A DNA stretch of 43,472 bases from Prasinococcaceae sp. CCMP 1430. Lineage: Eukaryota > Prasinodermophyta > Palmophyllophyceae > Prasinococcales > Prasinococcaceae. The stretch lies in assembly GCA_013416795.1 (NCBI GenBank), contig RQSC01000020.1, positions 392,903 through 436,374 on the forward strand, in the 5' to 3' direction. The notes beneath the pieces were generated by a model. It saw only the letters and a list, made by a program, of their open reading frames with translations. It did no database searches and had not been told where the DNA came from. Shown here piece after piece: positions 10,278 through 20,340 of the stretch; the stretch's first letter is position 1, and every line of letters starts with the position of its first letter. A program made the translations under genes and the position numbers.

Positions 10278-11453
10278 ATGGCGCGCGGCGGCCGCGGCCG
10301 AGCGCGCAAGAGCCGGCAGCAGGCGCAGCAGGCGCAGCAGCAGCCTCAACCGCAGACTCAAGACCAGCAGCAGGCGCAGCAGCAAGATCGAGAACGACCC
10401 ACAGAGCAGGAGCAGCAGCAAGGGCAGCAGCAGCAAGGGCAGCAGCAGCACCAAGGGCGGCGGCAACTTGAGTCACCGCGGAAGCCGCACCTGCCGCGGC
10501 CACCACGGGGCAAGGCCAGGCAACAGCATGGCGGCGGTGCGGGCGGCGCGCCTCGCACTGGCGGGGTGCGCAAGCCGCACTGGTCGCCGCACGCGCGTGG
10601 GCGAGGGACGCGCCCGCACGCGCCGCGACGGCTGCGCAAGGGGAGCGCTGCGCACCACGCGTCACTCGCGCGACGCGCGGCGGCATCGGCGCGGCGTGCC
10701 GCACTCACATGGCACAGAAGCTCAGCTGGCGCGGGGAAGGGCACGGTCGGTGAGGGCGAGGCCGCAGGCGGCGCTGTAGGTGGCGCGGCGGGCGCAGACC
10801 AGCATGGCGGTGCGGGGGGCTCTGGTGGTGTCGCGGCTGCATCGCAGCTCGAGCGCCCGGCAGCACCGCACAACGACAACACCTACCTCATGGTCGAGCG
10901 TCGACGCAGAGGACCTTCGCCCGGCCCCGCGGCCAGGTGGGTCGAAAAGTTCACCGGTGCGACGCACACGGCAGCGTCCAGTGGGGCGGCTGCGGGCGGA
11001 GCGGGGCCTGCGCACGCGCTGAGCGACGCCGTGGACGCATACGGCTCGAACCGCGCGCTCATGGGCGGCGCCATGTTTAGCGGGCCCGACGGACAGAGTG
11101 AGAGCTCGGAGTACTACGACTACGGCTACGACGTTGGCGCTTCCGAGGAGCGCAGGCCCGCCGATGACGACGTGTCGCAGGCCGACGGCGCATTCAGCGG
11201 CGTCATCATTGGGGAGAACGTGCTGTCGGAGGGCGGGGACGAAGCCGAGGGCGATGTCGGCGACGGTGAAGGGGGCCACTTGGATGAAGTCGAGGCGCCC
11301 GTCCAGCTCCAGGCGCAGCTTGGCGACGCACTCGGGGAGGCATGGGGCTACATCGAAGCGCTCGAGAAGGATAACCGCGTACTGCGCGAGCGCGTGGAGG
11401 AGCTTGAAGCGCGGCTTAAGGCTGCCGGTGGCTCTGACAAGCCCGAGCTGTAA
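10278..11453 (+). CDS. Gln-rich low-complexity protein with C-terminal coiled coil
   Basis: I do not recognise a family. The open frame of 391 codons starts at an ATG followed by basic MARGGRGRARKSR, then a run rich in Gln (QQ repeats to about residue 65), an Arg/Gly/His-rich middle, an acidic Tyr-containing segment (SSEYYDYGYDVG) and a C-terminal heptad-like helix (YIEALEKDNRVLRERVEELEARL). The middle, about 10560-10850, has poor composition and contains GTGCGC at 10566 and CAG near 10848, so it could be an intron. The acidic and coiled-coil part is the most credible coding segment. Such a layout is common in RNA- or chromatin-associated proteins, but no function can be given. Confidence 0.55.
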   Translation: MARGGRGRARKSRQQAQQAQQQPQPQTQDQQQAQQQDRERPTEQEQQQGQQQQGQQQHQGRRQLESPRKPHLPRPPRGKARQQHGGGAGGAPRTGGVRKPHWSPHARGRGTRPHAPRRLRKGSAAHHASLARRAAASARRAALTWHRSSAGAGKGTVGEGEAAGGAVGGAAGADQHGGAGGSGGVAAASQLERPAAPHNDNTYLMVERRRRGPSPGPAARWVEKFTGATHTAASSGAAAGGAGPAHALSDAVDAYGSNRALMGGAMFSGPDGQSESSEYYDYGYDVGASEERRPADDDVSQADGAFSGVIIGENVLSEGGDEAEGDVGDGEGGHLDEVEAPVQLQAQLGDALGEAWGYIEALEKDNRVLRERVEELEARLKAAGGSDKPEL

Positions 11454-11506
11454 ATGTCTGAGATATTCATTGTACAATTACGCGTGCCGGCGGCACTGGC
11501 GCGCAC

Positions 11507-14500
11507 TCACGGCGGCAGGATCGGCATCGCCATTGAGCCCCTGCGCACGCCTCCCACAGCGCTCGTGCGGCGTTCCGGTGCCGTTCCACCGTCGGACAGT
11601 GTAGAGTCGCGACGCCCCGAGCGTGGCGGCTGCGCTTTGAACGTCGAACCTCGCCGCTCCGAGCTCGCCTCTGGCATACTGGCTGCCTCGTAGCCGCTAG
11701 AGTGTTGCACGCTGCGCCGCCGTTCCTCGATCGATTGGCGCCGAATGGTGCGCTGCTGCGCCTCCTTGGCCTGCACTTGCGTGTAGCGATCTCGCGCCAC
11801 CTCGTTGATTGTCTCAAACTCCTCGGGGAATTCCTCGAGCACCTCCTCAAAGCTCGCCTTGGTGAGCACGAGCAGGTCACACAGCGAAATGGCCTTGATG
11901 CTGGCATTGCGCTTGTCATTGAAGTGGAGCGCCACCTCGCCGAAGAAGCCACCGTCGTTGAGAATAGCGACGACACGGCTGCGGTCGTTGAGCACCTGGA
12001 CCTGACCGGCACTGATGAAGTACATTTCGCGTCCAATTTCGCCCTGGCGTATGATGAAGTCGTTGGGAAGGCACACCGAAGGCTGAAGCTGCATCAGGAT
12101 GGCCGTGATGAAGGTGATCGAACACCCTTGAAAGATGGGCACGCGTTCGATCATATCCTTGTTCAGAAAAAGCGCGACCTCTGCATGCGTGCAGTACGGC
12201 GCACACGCGGCAGGTGCGGATGTCCATGGGGCGTCAGTGCATTGCCAAGAGATCACCACGCCGCGGCGCCCCAAGGTCAAGCGCACGCATGCGCACCCGG
12301 CACTGACTGCCGTGTCCGCCGGCAGGTCAAATCGCACCTTGTCTCATGTACTGCGGCAGCTCTTCAAAGAGCGAGAGCACAGCGGGCGAGCCAACCATAC
12401 GCGTCTGGCGCATGAAATGCAGCTCGTAATAGCTGCGAATGCGCGACTGCAGCTTGGCAGGCATGTTGTAGCGGCGCATGCACTGGGAGACGAGGTCCAT
12501 CTTTTGGCGGTTGGCCGTCGATGAGCCCTCTGAATCTTCGAGAAGCGCAACCAGTTGCCCGAAGAGCGAGACGTACACGAAGAGGCCAACGAAGGTGGTG
12601 ACCTTAGTAAAGAGCGTTTGCAACTGCGTGTGTGGGCTGGAACGCTCGCCGAGCATGGTGAAGAAAGACCAATAGAAGCCGTATCCGTAGCGCAGTACTT
12701 CATCCTTCGAGTGATAAGGCGAACCGAGCCACACAGACGCCGCACAGTCGATGGGGTCTGTGGGCATCTCTTCCAGCACGTCTTCGGCGAGCACGTCTGG
12801 GGAGGCCCCCCCCGTGGCGGCTTGGAAAGCTTCGGGGTCCTCGCATATGGGCATGACATCATACGCATTGGGGTCGAAGTCAATAACTGTGCGCACGAGA
12901 CACGTCGCCCAGTGGATCGAGAAGAAGAGCACGAGGAACATGCGCGCGATACGCAGCAGCCTGGGGTTGATCTGCGACTTCTCCAGTAGGAGCTGGAAGA
13001 GGTGCGCGAGTCTTGTCATGCGCAAGAGCTTGAGCAGCCGCGCGCGCACGAAGACTCGAGGTGGCAAGCCCCCAACCCACATGAACAAGTCGATCGGCAG
13101 GCAGGTCGCGCCGTCAATGGCCAACCACGAGCGCATGTAACGCTTGGCAATGAGCCGTCGGTTCGCAACGGCAATGCCGCGCTCCTTGTAGCCAATATTG
13201 AAGTTGAGCAAAGTGTCCACGAAGAGCAGAACGTCAGATGTCACGTCCCAGCCGTGCAGTGGATTCATGCCCTCACCTACGTCGAAGTGAGTATTGTACA
13301 GCGGGACCGCCACACCGTTGTACAGATTAATGCAGCCCACCAACGTCGCCCATACGAGCAGCACCGTCGAGTCCGGATGAAGCACACAAAAGCTACCATC
13401 GATGATCAGTTTTGAAACCGACTCCTCCCACCCCGACCACAGGTTCCACACATTGACGCGCCCACCTTCTGTGCGCCCCCCGGTGCCGTCAAACAAGACG
13501 TTCCATGCCGATTGCTGACCACGTCGCGAACGCTGGACGACAGGCGCGCCGGACGCCTGCTTGCCAACGCCCTTGTCGTCACCACCCGCACTTGCAGCCG
13601 CCGCCGTGGCAGCCGCTGCCGCGGCGGCCATATCTTCGCCGAACAGGCTGGCCCGCTTGGACATATTGGGGCCACCTGGCGGTGTCTCAGCCGCCAGTGT
13701 CCCGTCCTCGCCTTCACCGATGGCCGAGAGGCAGATGCCGTTGTCGGCTTTGCGCTGCCGGCTGCCGGAACGCCCGGGCGCCATGCGAACGGGTGAGATG
13801 TCGATGCTTGCCCGTCGGAAACGCCCCATGCGGTTGATCGCCTTGATGATAGCCACGGCCTTCTTCCAGCGCTGCCTCGGGTCCTTCCTCTTCTGGAATG
13901 CAGCCTTTATGGTTGCAAACCAAGACTTTTCGCTCTTGGTGCCATTGCGCTCGCTCTCGCGCTGCTGCACACGTGACACTGCGGAGCGCCAGTTGGACTT
14001 GCGCAGCGCGCTGCCTACCTCTGCAATGCCCTTGGTATCCTTGGCCGGCGCAAGCAGGGCAGCCACACGCGCGGCGACGGTGGGATCGTCGTCCTCGCCG
14101 TTAGCCTCGGCGCGCCTGTCCGATGGGCGGCTCGTCGTACTTGACTGCCCGGTCCCGCTGTCGTTGGGGCTCAGGCCGTCGCGCCCATCACCCTTCTCCG
14201 TCTCAGGAGACACTTTATTGCTTGGCCACCTGCAGCCACCCCTGTCATCTCTCCCCTGCCCGGCAGGGGGGCTTCTCTCCGGAAGCTCGCCTTCGTTGTC
14301 GCCGCCCAAGTCTGCCTCCGAGTCGCAGTCCTCACCCTCGTCTTCGAGAATGGCGTTCATCATGTCCTCGTCGACACTCGTGGCGATGGGTGTCGGGTTC
14401 GCAGGCTCAGGCACATGCGCGAGCGCCCTCGGCTTTGAGCACTCAGATAATGAGGTCGGGGCGTACTCTCTGCCCGGCTCGGCATCGTCCCTGCCCCTGT

Positions 14501-15110
14501 CCCCGTCGCCGCCCCCACTCCTGTCATCGCGCTCAGATGTTCCTCGCGAAACACCTGCGACTAGCTGCCGCGCTCTGAGCGCCCGCTCTGCCTCGTCATC
14601 CAGGGCGCGCGTGTGGGTTGGGGCGTGGGTGCTGCTCCGACTCGAGGCCACTGTAGTTCGTTTCGTACCGCGCGCGCGCGCATCGTTAACGCCGCCGCTG
14701 CTGGCGCTGTTGCCGTCACTGCCGCTCACACCGCCACCCGCACCATTGCCCTGCTTCGTGGACTTGCTGCCGGAGCAGGCCTTTGAGGTAACTGACCCCG
14801 CCGCTGCCGACGAAGATAACGCGCCGCCGTCGCTGCCGCCGCGCGCTCGCCCCGCCCCTACGGTGCGTGCGAGCGATGCGCCCAAATTCTTGCCGGCGCG
14901 CTTGGAGCTTCCGAAGAAGGGGTCATCGACGATCGCGTGGACGTCCTTAAGCCGTTCCTGAGTACTCTGGGTGACCTCGAGCACGCTGTCAACGCGCTTG
15001 GCAAGGCCAGCTTGCGACGAGCTTAGCGCGACTACCTGCTTCGTGAGCGACTGCATCATCGACCGCAGTAGCGCCACCTCCGAGGGGTTGTCGCCATTGG
15101 GAGGCGCCAT
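11507..15110 (-). CDS. Cyclic-nucleotide-binding, voltage-gated-like cation channel
   Basis: Two exons, 15110-12338 and 12180-11507, joined by a 157-nt intron (GTGCGA...GCAG, phase 1) that restores MRQEVALFLNKD; 1148 aa in total. An N-terminal helix is followed by a long disordered Ser/Gly region of about 500 residues. Six membrane segments follow, including an S4-like voltage sensor (RARLLKLLRMTRLAHLF) and a pore helix with filter sequence TMLGERSSP. Next come the C-linker and a cyclic-nucleotide-binding domain with FFGEVAL and RNASIKA, which keep the Glu and Arg used to bind the nucleotide phosphate. The C-terminus is Arg/Ser-rich. The filter lacks the GYG/GFG of potassium channels and resembles the GETPPP type of non-selective CNG channels. 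Plasma membrane or flagellar location is inference. Confidence 0.88.
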
Positions 15111-15894
15111 TGCGCCAAAGCGTGTGTGTTGTACGCGCCCGCCTCTTGCGTGTGCCCTGGAACGGCGGCCGCCTGGCGCCTGCCTGAGAAGAAGCTGGGC
15201 GCCGGTGCGCGCAGCAGAGTGGCACCGACGGCGCCCACCGCAGCGGCAATTCGCAGGATGAGATCGGCACTGCTGCGGCCGCCGCCGCGTGCGCGCGATG
15301 ACGGCCGCCGCCCACCGCTGCGCACTGTCCCGGCCAGCCCAGCCTGAGCGGACGCAGCAGACAGCAACGACCCCGCGCGAAGTCTGCGTCCCGTCGCTGT
15401 CCCCCCCTGGCTGGCGGCCTCGTCGCTCCCCTCACGGCGGCCGCAGCCGCGCGGCGCGCCGCCAGTGGCGTGCCCAGCCCTTCACTCACCCCCACCCCAC
15501 CCGACCACACCACACACACACACGCACACGCACGACCACAAGATCTCGCGCGAGGCCGTCCGTCCGACCCCCCGCCGAGTGACCTCCGCCTCTCCCTGGG
15601 CGCGCCCGCGCGCGGCCCGCAGCGCCGCGGGCGCCGAGTGCCCCCTCGCGCGCGCGCGCGCGCGCCCGTTCGCGCCCGCCGACCCAAAAAAAAACTTTTT
15701 CAGTTTGTTTTGCTCGTCTCGCGTCCCGCGGATGTAAATCCCAATGATGGCGCAGATGCGCGGGCCGCGCGTGCCGCCTCCGAGCTGGAGCGAGACCGAA
15801 ATATATCCCGTCAGGGAATGACCGATCTGGAAAACGAAAACCCCGGGAAAATCTTTTTTTTTGTGCTCGTACAGTACTCGTCCTCGTTCCCACG
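15111..15894. other. Intergenic region upstream of the channel gene
   Basis: This is the upstream region of the minus-strand channel gene and the downstream region of NTA1. It contains (CA)n at about 15509-15530, an A-run then T-run at about 15687-15703, and a locally AT-rich stretch at 15700-15880. I see no supported gene. Confidence 0.5.
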
Positions 15895-16152
15895 CAGGCT
15901 GGGATTACAGGGAGTGCAGGCGCACGCGCAGTAACGGCCCGCGGCGGCGCTACAGCACGCTGCCGCAGACGACCACGTCGCTCCGCTCGGCGTCTAGCGC
16001 GCGGAGGCGAGCGCCGGCTCCGGCAGGCTGGGATTACAGGGAGTGCAGGCGCACGCGCAGTAACGGCCCGCGGCGGCGCTACAGCACGCAGTCGCAGACG
16101 AGCACGTCGCTCCGCTCGGCGTCCAGCGCGCCGACGATTGCCGGCTCCTGCA
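15895..16152. repeat. 129-bp tandem duplication of the NTA1 3' end
   Basis: Copies begin at 15895 and 16024. Each covers the 3' flank, the stop codon and the last codons of NTA1; the functional copy is the second. In the extra copy the minus strand still reads LDAERSDV then a stop, like the real C-terminus. Point differences between copies are few. The string GGCTGGGATTACAGG in both copies only resembles a primate Alu by chance. Confidence 0.85.
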
Positions 16153-16914
16153 GGCTGAGCACGCAGCTGCTGCCACAGAATTGCGTGCCTTCCTCCTCAC
16201 CCACGCGGTCCGAGCACACGAGGTAGACGCGGCGCTCTCCACCGACGAGTGGCACGAGCCGGTGGACCCAGTATGCAATAGTCTCGGCCGCATTGGGCGC
16301 CTCGGCGGCCTCCGGCGGGTCGTCGGGGTGGCGGTTGCACCAGGCGCTCGAGAAGAGGATGAGGTCGACGCCCGCCTCCTTGTGGTAGTTGGCAAGCTCG
16401 TAGGCGTCGTAAGGCGCCTCAAACTCGCGCGGGTTGATGTCCATGCAGACGCCGAGGCCCACCTTGATGCCCAGCCCAGGGAGCTCGAGCGCTCGGAAGC
16501 TTTTCCCAGGCGTCGCCCACGTCTTGTCGGTGACGTACAGGAAGTGCTTGTCGTACACAGCGAGCACAAGGCCTTCGGGCGACACCGCCAGCTGCGAGTT
16601 GTAGAAGCGCGGCGCGCCGGCGTGCTCCTCGCCCCTGCGCGCGAAGCCAGCCACGACGACGCATCTGAGCGCCGCCGCCCAGCGCGCGCACCACGTCGCG
16701 GCCGGGCCGCAGTTCACGCCGCCACCTGCAGAGCTCTCCGCGTCGCCCGCGTCGTCTGCGCCGCCCACGTCGTCCGCGCCGCCCACGCGCCGGCCCTCCT
16801 CAACGCGCTCGGCGTGCGGCGCGACAGCGTCCGCGTCGGCAAAGTGGTACCCCGCGAACGCCATCTCGGGCATCACCAGGATGTCGATGGCCAGCGACGA
16901 GAGCACGCGCACGT
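16079..16914 (-). CDS. NTA1: Protein N-terminal asparagine amidohydrolase (NTA1), 5' incomplete
   Basis: This nitrilase-superfamily enzyme deamidates N-terminal Asn or Gln and feeds proteins into the Arg/N-degron pathway. The Glu-Lys-Cys triad is present: Glu in LVMPEMAFAGYHF, Lys in YDKHFLYVTDKTW, and Cys in GVCMDINPREFE. These contexts are specific to NTA1 rather than to general nitrilases. The visible exon starts after CTTCTCAG at 16915, phase 1. The first exon, expected to encode about 25-30 residues with the first beta strand, was not found upstream, where a bacterial-looking fragment lies. The exon ends with TAG at 16079. An acidic low-complexity insert (GGADDVGGADDAG) sits between the Glu and Lys motifs. 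Confidence 0.82.
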
Positions 16915-17067
16915 CTGAGAAGGGGCACACACACGTTCGCGGCAGCGAGAGGTCAGCGAACGCCCGAGCACGCGCGTCGCGAAGGAACGACGGGCGCGCG
17001 TGCCGCGCACCGCACCGTCCTCCCCGCCTCCGGCGCCCGCGTCCGCGTGCGCACGAGCGCGCGCGGC

Positions 17068-17418
17068 GCAAGGGCGGGCTTGGGCTCGGCCTCGCAATTG
17101 CCCGCGACATCGCACGCGAGTTCGGTGGCGATATCGCCTATGCGCCCGGCCCGGATGGCGGCGCGATCTTCCATCTCCTGCTCAAGGTCCTCTGATGCTC
17201 GCGCCCGACAATGCCATGGTGATGTTCGTCGAGGATGACGAGCCGCTGCGCCTTGCCACGGTGCAGACGCTGGAACTGGCCGGCCTCGAGGTGCTGCCCT
17301 TCGATCGTGCCGCGTCTGCGCTCGCCCAGCTGACGCCGGACTTTCCCGGCGTGGTCGTCTCCGACATCCGCATGCCGGGGATGGACGGGTTCGAGACGAT
17401 CGAGCGCATCCGCGCGCG
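17068..17418 (+). pseudogene. Bacterial two-component fragment (DctB 3' end / DctD 5' end)
   Basis: The plus strand encodes the end of a sensor histidine kinase ATPase domain, with the G-box GLGLGLAIARDIAREFGGD and a stop at 17193-17195. The ATG of a response regulator overlaps that stop (TGATG). The regulator starts with VMFVEDDEPLRLATVQTLEL and reaches the phospho-acceptor segment VVVSDIRMPGMDG before the similarity ends near 17418. Kinase/regulator order, one-base stop-start overlap and motif wording are those of the proteobacterial DctB-DctD type. Neither gene is complete. The fragment lies between the 5' end of NTA1 and the start of the dioxygenase-like gene. It is either a real bacterial insertion or an assembly chimera. 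Confidence 0.85.
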
Positions 17419-17423
17419 CGGCG

Positions 17424-18338
17424 ATGGCGGCCCAGGACGGGGAAGTCGCCGAGGCGGAGGTTGACACGGCGGCGGCGCGCGCGTTCGCGCGCGTGGCGGC
17501 GCACGTCCGCACGACTGAGCTCACGTGCAGCGACACCCACGCACCGCTACGTGCGCTTCGTGCCGCTGTGTGCGCGTCGGCGGGCGTCGCAGACAGCGCC
17601 GAGGCGCTCTCGCGGGCGCACGAGCGCTGGGCGGCCTTCGACCGCGAGAGCGCGTGCGCATCCGATAAGGCGGCCATGCTTGCGGCGCTCGCGGACGCGG
17701 ACGATGACATTGCGCGTCAGTTCCGCGCGGCGTACGAGGCACTCGTGACGCGAGAGGCGCTCCCCGCGCTCGCGGCGTGGCTGCGCGAGGGCGGCGCAGA
17801 CGTCGATGCCGAGAGTTGCGGCGCGCGCTTCTACTTTCAGGCGGTGCCGTGCGTACGGGTACAGCAGCCGTGCCGCTGGCACACACTGCGGCCGCACTTC
17901 GACCGCATGTACGGCCACGACGCGCGCACCCTGAACTTCTATGTGCCGCTCTCCGCGCGCACCTTCGACAGCTGCGCGCTGCAGCTCGAGAGCGCCGCCG
18001 GCGCGGAGGACTTCGCACCGCTCGCGCTGCGCTTCGGCCAGATGGCGGCCTTCCATGCGGCGGAGCTCGCGCACATGACGGTCGCAAACGAGACAGACTG
18101 CACGCGCGTGACGCTCGACTTTCGGGTGGTGTGGGCGCGCCTGCACGAGCCGCCGCCGGTGGCCAGCAGCGCGGCCGGCGGGGCAGCGCGGCCGGTGGGG
18201 CGCTACGAGGTGGGTGGGTACTACTCCGTCGCTGAGCTCGGCGCCGCCGGCCACTTCCAGGTCGTAGAGCGCGGCGAGCCGAGCGAGCAGCACGGCTTTC
18301 CCTTCGGCGCGCGTGGGGGCGCGCCTTCGAAAGGATGA
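17424..18338 (+). CDS. 2-oxoglutarate/Fe(II)-dioxygenase-like protein (StrG/PhyH type)
   Basis: A single exon of 304 codons. The C-terminal half has the double-stranded beta-helix signature of small PhyH/StrG-like oxygenases: an HxD pair in LRPHFDRMYGHD, then LNFYVPLS, LQLESAAGAEDFAPL, the distal His in AELAHMTV, and TRVTLDFRV, where Arg would bind 2-oxoglutarate. The substrate is unknown. The first 130 residues are helical and Ala-rich and match nothing I know. The ATG at 17424 sits only a few bases after the end of the bacterial fragment, so the natural 5' flank and perhaps an upstream exon are in doubt. The C-terminal tail after about 18190 is Gly-rich. Confidence 0.7.
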   Translation: MAAQDGEVAEAEVDTAAARAFARVAAHVRTTELTCSDTHAPLRALRAAVCASAGVADSAEALSRAHERWAAFDRESACASDKAAMLAALADADDDIARQFRAAYEALVTREALPALAAWLREGGADVDAESCGARFYFQAVPCVRVQQPCRWHTLRPHFDRMYGHDARTLNFYVPLSARTFDSCALQLESAAGAEDFAPLALRFGQMAAFHAAELAHMTVANETDCTRVTLDFRVVWARLHEPPPVASSAAGGAARPVGRYEVGGYYSVAELGAAGHFQVVERGEPSEQHGFPFGARGGAPSKG

Positions 18339-18353
18339 GCTACGCGCCCGCCC

Positions 18354-19793
18354 TTGCCCTCACCCGTGCGGGGCAAACGGGTGCACCCTCCCCGCAATGC
18401 CGGGGCATCATGTTGTACACTTTGTAGAGCACAGACATTGCTACGAGGCCGTCCATCCGGTGCAGCCGGCGAAGCGCGATGGAGCGCGCGCCAGTGCAGG
18501 AGCGGGCCACGCTTGGACGGCCAGCCCTCACCCTCGTCAGGGGCCACCAGCGCAGACCTCAGGCCGCGCGCAGCGCGGCAGCGCGGCGCCCCCGCCCACA
18601 GCGCGCGGCGGGCCGGCGNCGTCGACGTGCTCGACGGACAGCAGGCTGCGAGGGAAGGAAAGAGGGGAGAACAAGCCACGCGCGTCAGCAGAGGCGGCGG
18701 CGGGGTGGTCAACGCAGCGGCGGCGCTCAAGGGCGGCGTCGAGGCGAGCGCGAGCGCCAGGAGCAATCGATGCGCCGCGGCGGGAGCGGCGGGCGGCGCG
18801 CCCGCGCTCGTGGTGATTGAGGCGGACAGCGTTCTGGCGGACATGCACATGACGGCGCACCTGCCGGCGCTCAACCGCGCGCTCGCCGCGGCGGGCGTCA
18901 AGTGGGAGGTCGATCGTGCGCTCTACAGCAGCTGTCTGCGCATGCCGCACGACGGCAGCTTCGAGGCCGTCGTGAGTGCGCTCTTCAGCGCGATGGGGTG
19001 GCCGCCCGCGGCGGGCGAGAGCGTGCGTGAACGCGAGGAGTACTGTCGCCAACTGCACGAGGCCAAGCGCGGCGAGCTCGTGACCATGCTCGAGTCGGGC
19101 GAGGTGCCGCTCTGCGACGGCGTTCAGCAACTCGTCGACGATGCGGCGGCGGCAGGCGTGCGCATGGCTGTGCTGGCGGGCACGGCCACCCACCCGGACG
19201 ACATGGCAGCGCACCTGATGGTGAGGCAGATGGGACCCGGCTACGCCGCATTGCTGCCAGTGTTCGACGCGCGCTTCAAGCGCGAGCACTTCCAGCACTG
19301 CGTCGTCGACAACCCCGACGAGCCATGCGTCCTCGATGACGACTGCGACGACGACGAAGAGGAGGTGCGCTTGGAGTCGTTCGGGGCGGAGGCCGACGTC
19401 CTCGAAGACGTGCTGGCGCTCTCGGCTCGTGACAGGCGCCGCTCGCTGGCTGCGGACGCGGCCCAGCACCTCGCCGGCTTGACGAATGGGTCGCTGGGAT
19501 TTATTGTGGACAACGCGCTCGGCGCGCCACCCGCTGTTCGGCCGCAGACGCTCATCGCGCTCGCGGACGTGCTCGGCGTGGATCCCGCGTCCTGCGTGGC
19601 GTTGGTGGGCTCATCGAGTGCGGTCGCGGCTGCCGCGTCGGCGGGCTTCGTCGCCGTGGCCGTGCGCAGCGGCATCACCGCGCGCGGGGAGTTTCCGGCG
19701 GCGCGTGCGGTCTACGACTGCTGCGGCCCCGGCGGCGGCGCCACCATCGCGAGGCTCGCTTCGCTGGTTGCCGGCGCGCGCAGCAGAAGCTAG
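18354..19793 (+). CDS. CbbY-like HAD-superfamily protein with degenerate motifs, 5' end unclear
   Basis: The fold is recognisable from about 18799: VVIEADSVLADMHMTAHLPA stands where CbbY-type HAD phosphatases have the nucleophile motif FDxDGVL and its cap. AVLAGTAT matches motif II. Motif IV appears as CVALVGSSSAVAAAASAGF, where active enzymes have acidic EDS or GDS residues. The nucleophile Asp is Glu and the motif IV acids are missing, so phosphatase activity is doubtful. The protein also has an acidic insert (DDDCDDDEEE). The frame opens at 18354 without an ATG and contains an N at 18619; no ATG precedes the domain in frame, so an upstream exon or unrecognised start is likely. Chloroplast CbbY proteins dephosphorylate Rubisco inhibitors; whether this one is plastid-targeted cannot be seen. 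Confidence 0.65.
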   Translation: MPSPVRGKRVHPPRNAGASCCTLCRAQTLLRGRPSGAAGEARWSARQCRSGPRLDGQPSPSSGATSADLRPRAARQRGAPAHSARRAGXVDVLDGQQAAREGKRGEQATRVSRGGGGVVNAAAALKGGVEASASARSNRCAAAGAAGGAPALVVIEADSVLADMHMTAHLPALNRALAAAGVKWEVDRALYSSCLRMPHDGSFEAVVSALFSAMGWPPAAGESVREREEYCRQLHEAKRGELVTMLESGEVPLCDGVQQLVDDAAAAGVRMAVLAGTATHPDDMAAHLMVRQMGPGYAALLPVFDARFKREHFQHCVVDNPDEPCVLDDDCDDDEEEVRLESFGAEADVLEDVLALSARDRRRSLAADAAQHLAGLTNGSLGFIVDNALGAPPAVRPQTLIALADVLGVDPASCVALVGSSSAVAAAASAGFVAVAVRSGITARGEFPAARAVYDCCGPGGGATIARLASLVAGARSRS

Positions 19794-20340
19794 CCGGAGG
19801 GCGCTCTCCTCCTCTCGACGGCCGCCAGGGGGCGACGCAGCGCACCCCGGCGGGCCCCACGTCGCCCGCACGCCGCACGCGCACGCGCTCGGACACACGA
19901 ACATGCGCCGCAGCCACACGCACCGGCGCACACGCCTCCCTCGCCCCACCCCGCCCCACCCACCCACGCGACTCGCTTGGCGGTGCCATTGCACCCGCGA
20001 TTTGCACGCGTTTTGCTCATTTTTAAGGCGATTTGATGTATGGTAACACACACGCACAGGAGTGTGATGCGGCGGTGGCGCTGTCGTGGGCTGGGGAGCT
20101 CCAGCTCGGGGGGCGCCACAGCGCGCGCGCTCGCCGCGGTGGCCCGCGCCCCCGCGGCCCACCCGTCCGCGCAGCCTCGGGAGCGCGCGCAGACGCGGTG
20201 GCCGGGCGCATCCGCACGCGCGTCCGGACGCGCTCTGCGCCTTGCCGCATTGCGCGCGCACGCGCGCGCCACCGTGCGTGAGTGAACGCGCAGTGTCGGA
20301 CAGGGAGCAGCTGGGGGCGAGGCATACGTCTCGCGGCGCG
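19794..20340. other. Intergenic region between the HAD and MRS2 genes
   Basis: 547 bp. It is GC-rich except for a short AT-richer patch at about 20000-20050, with CACACG simple sequence on both sides. It should hold the 3' end of the HAD transcript and the MRS2 promoter. I see no gene. Confidence 0.5.

Noticed and set aside
15896-15913. Alu-like string GGCTGGGATTACAGG, also at 16025
   Set aside because: It is part of the local 129-bp duplication, shows no other Alu sequence around it, and overlaps or abuts the algal gene end. Chance similarity, not human contamination.
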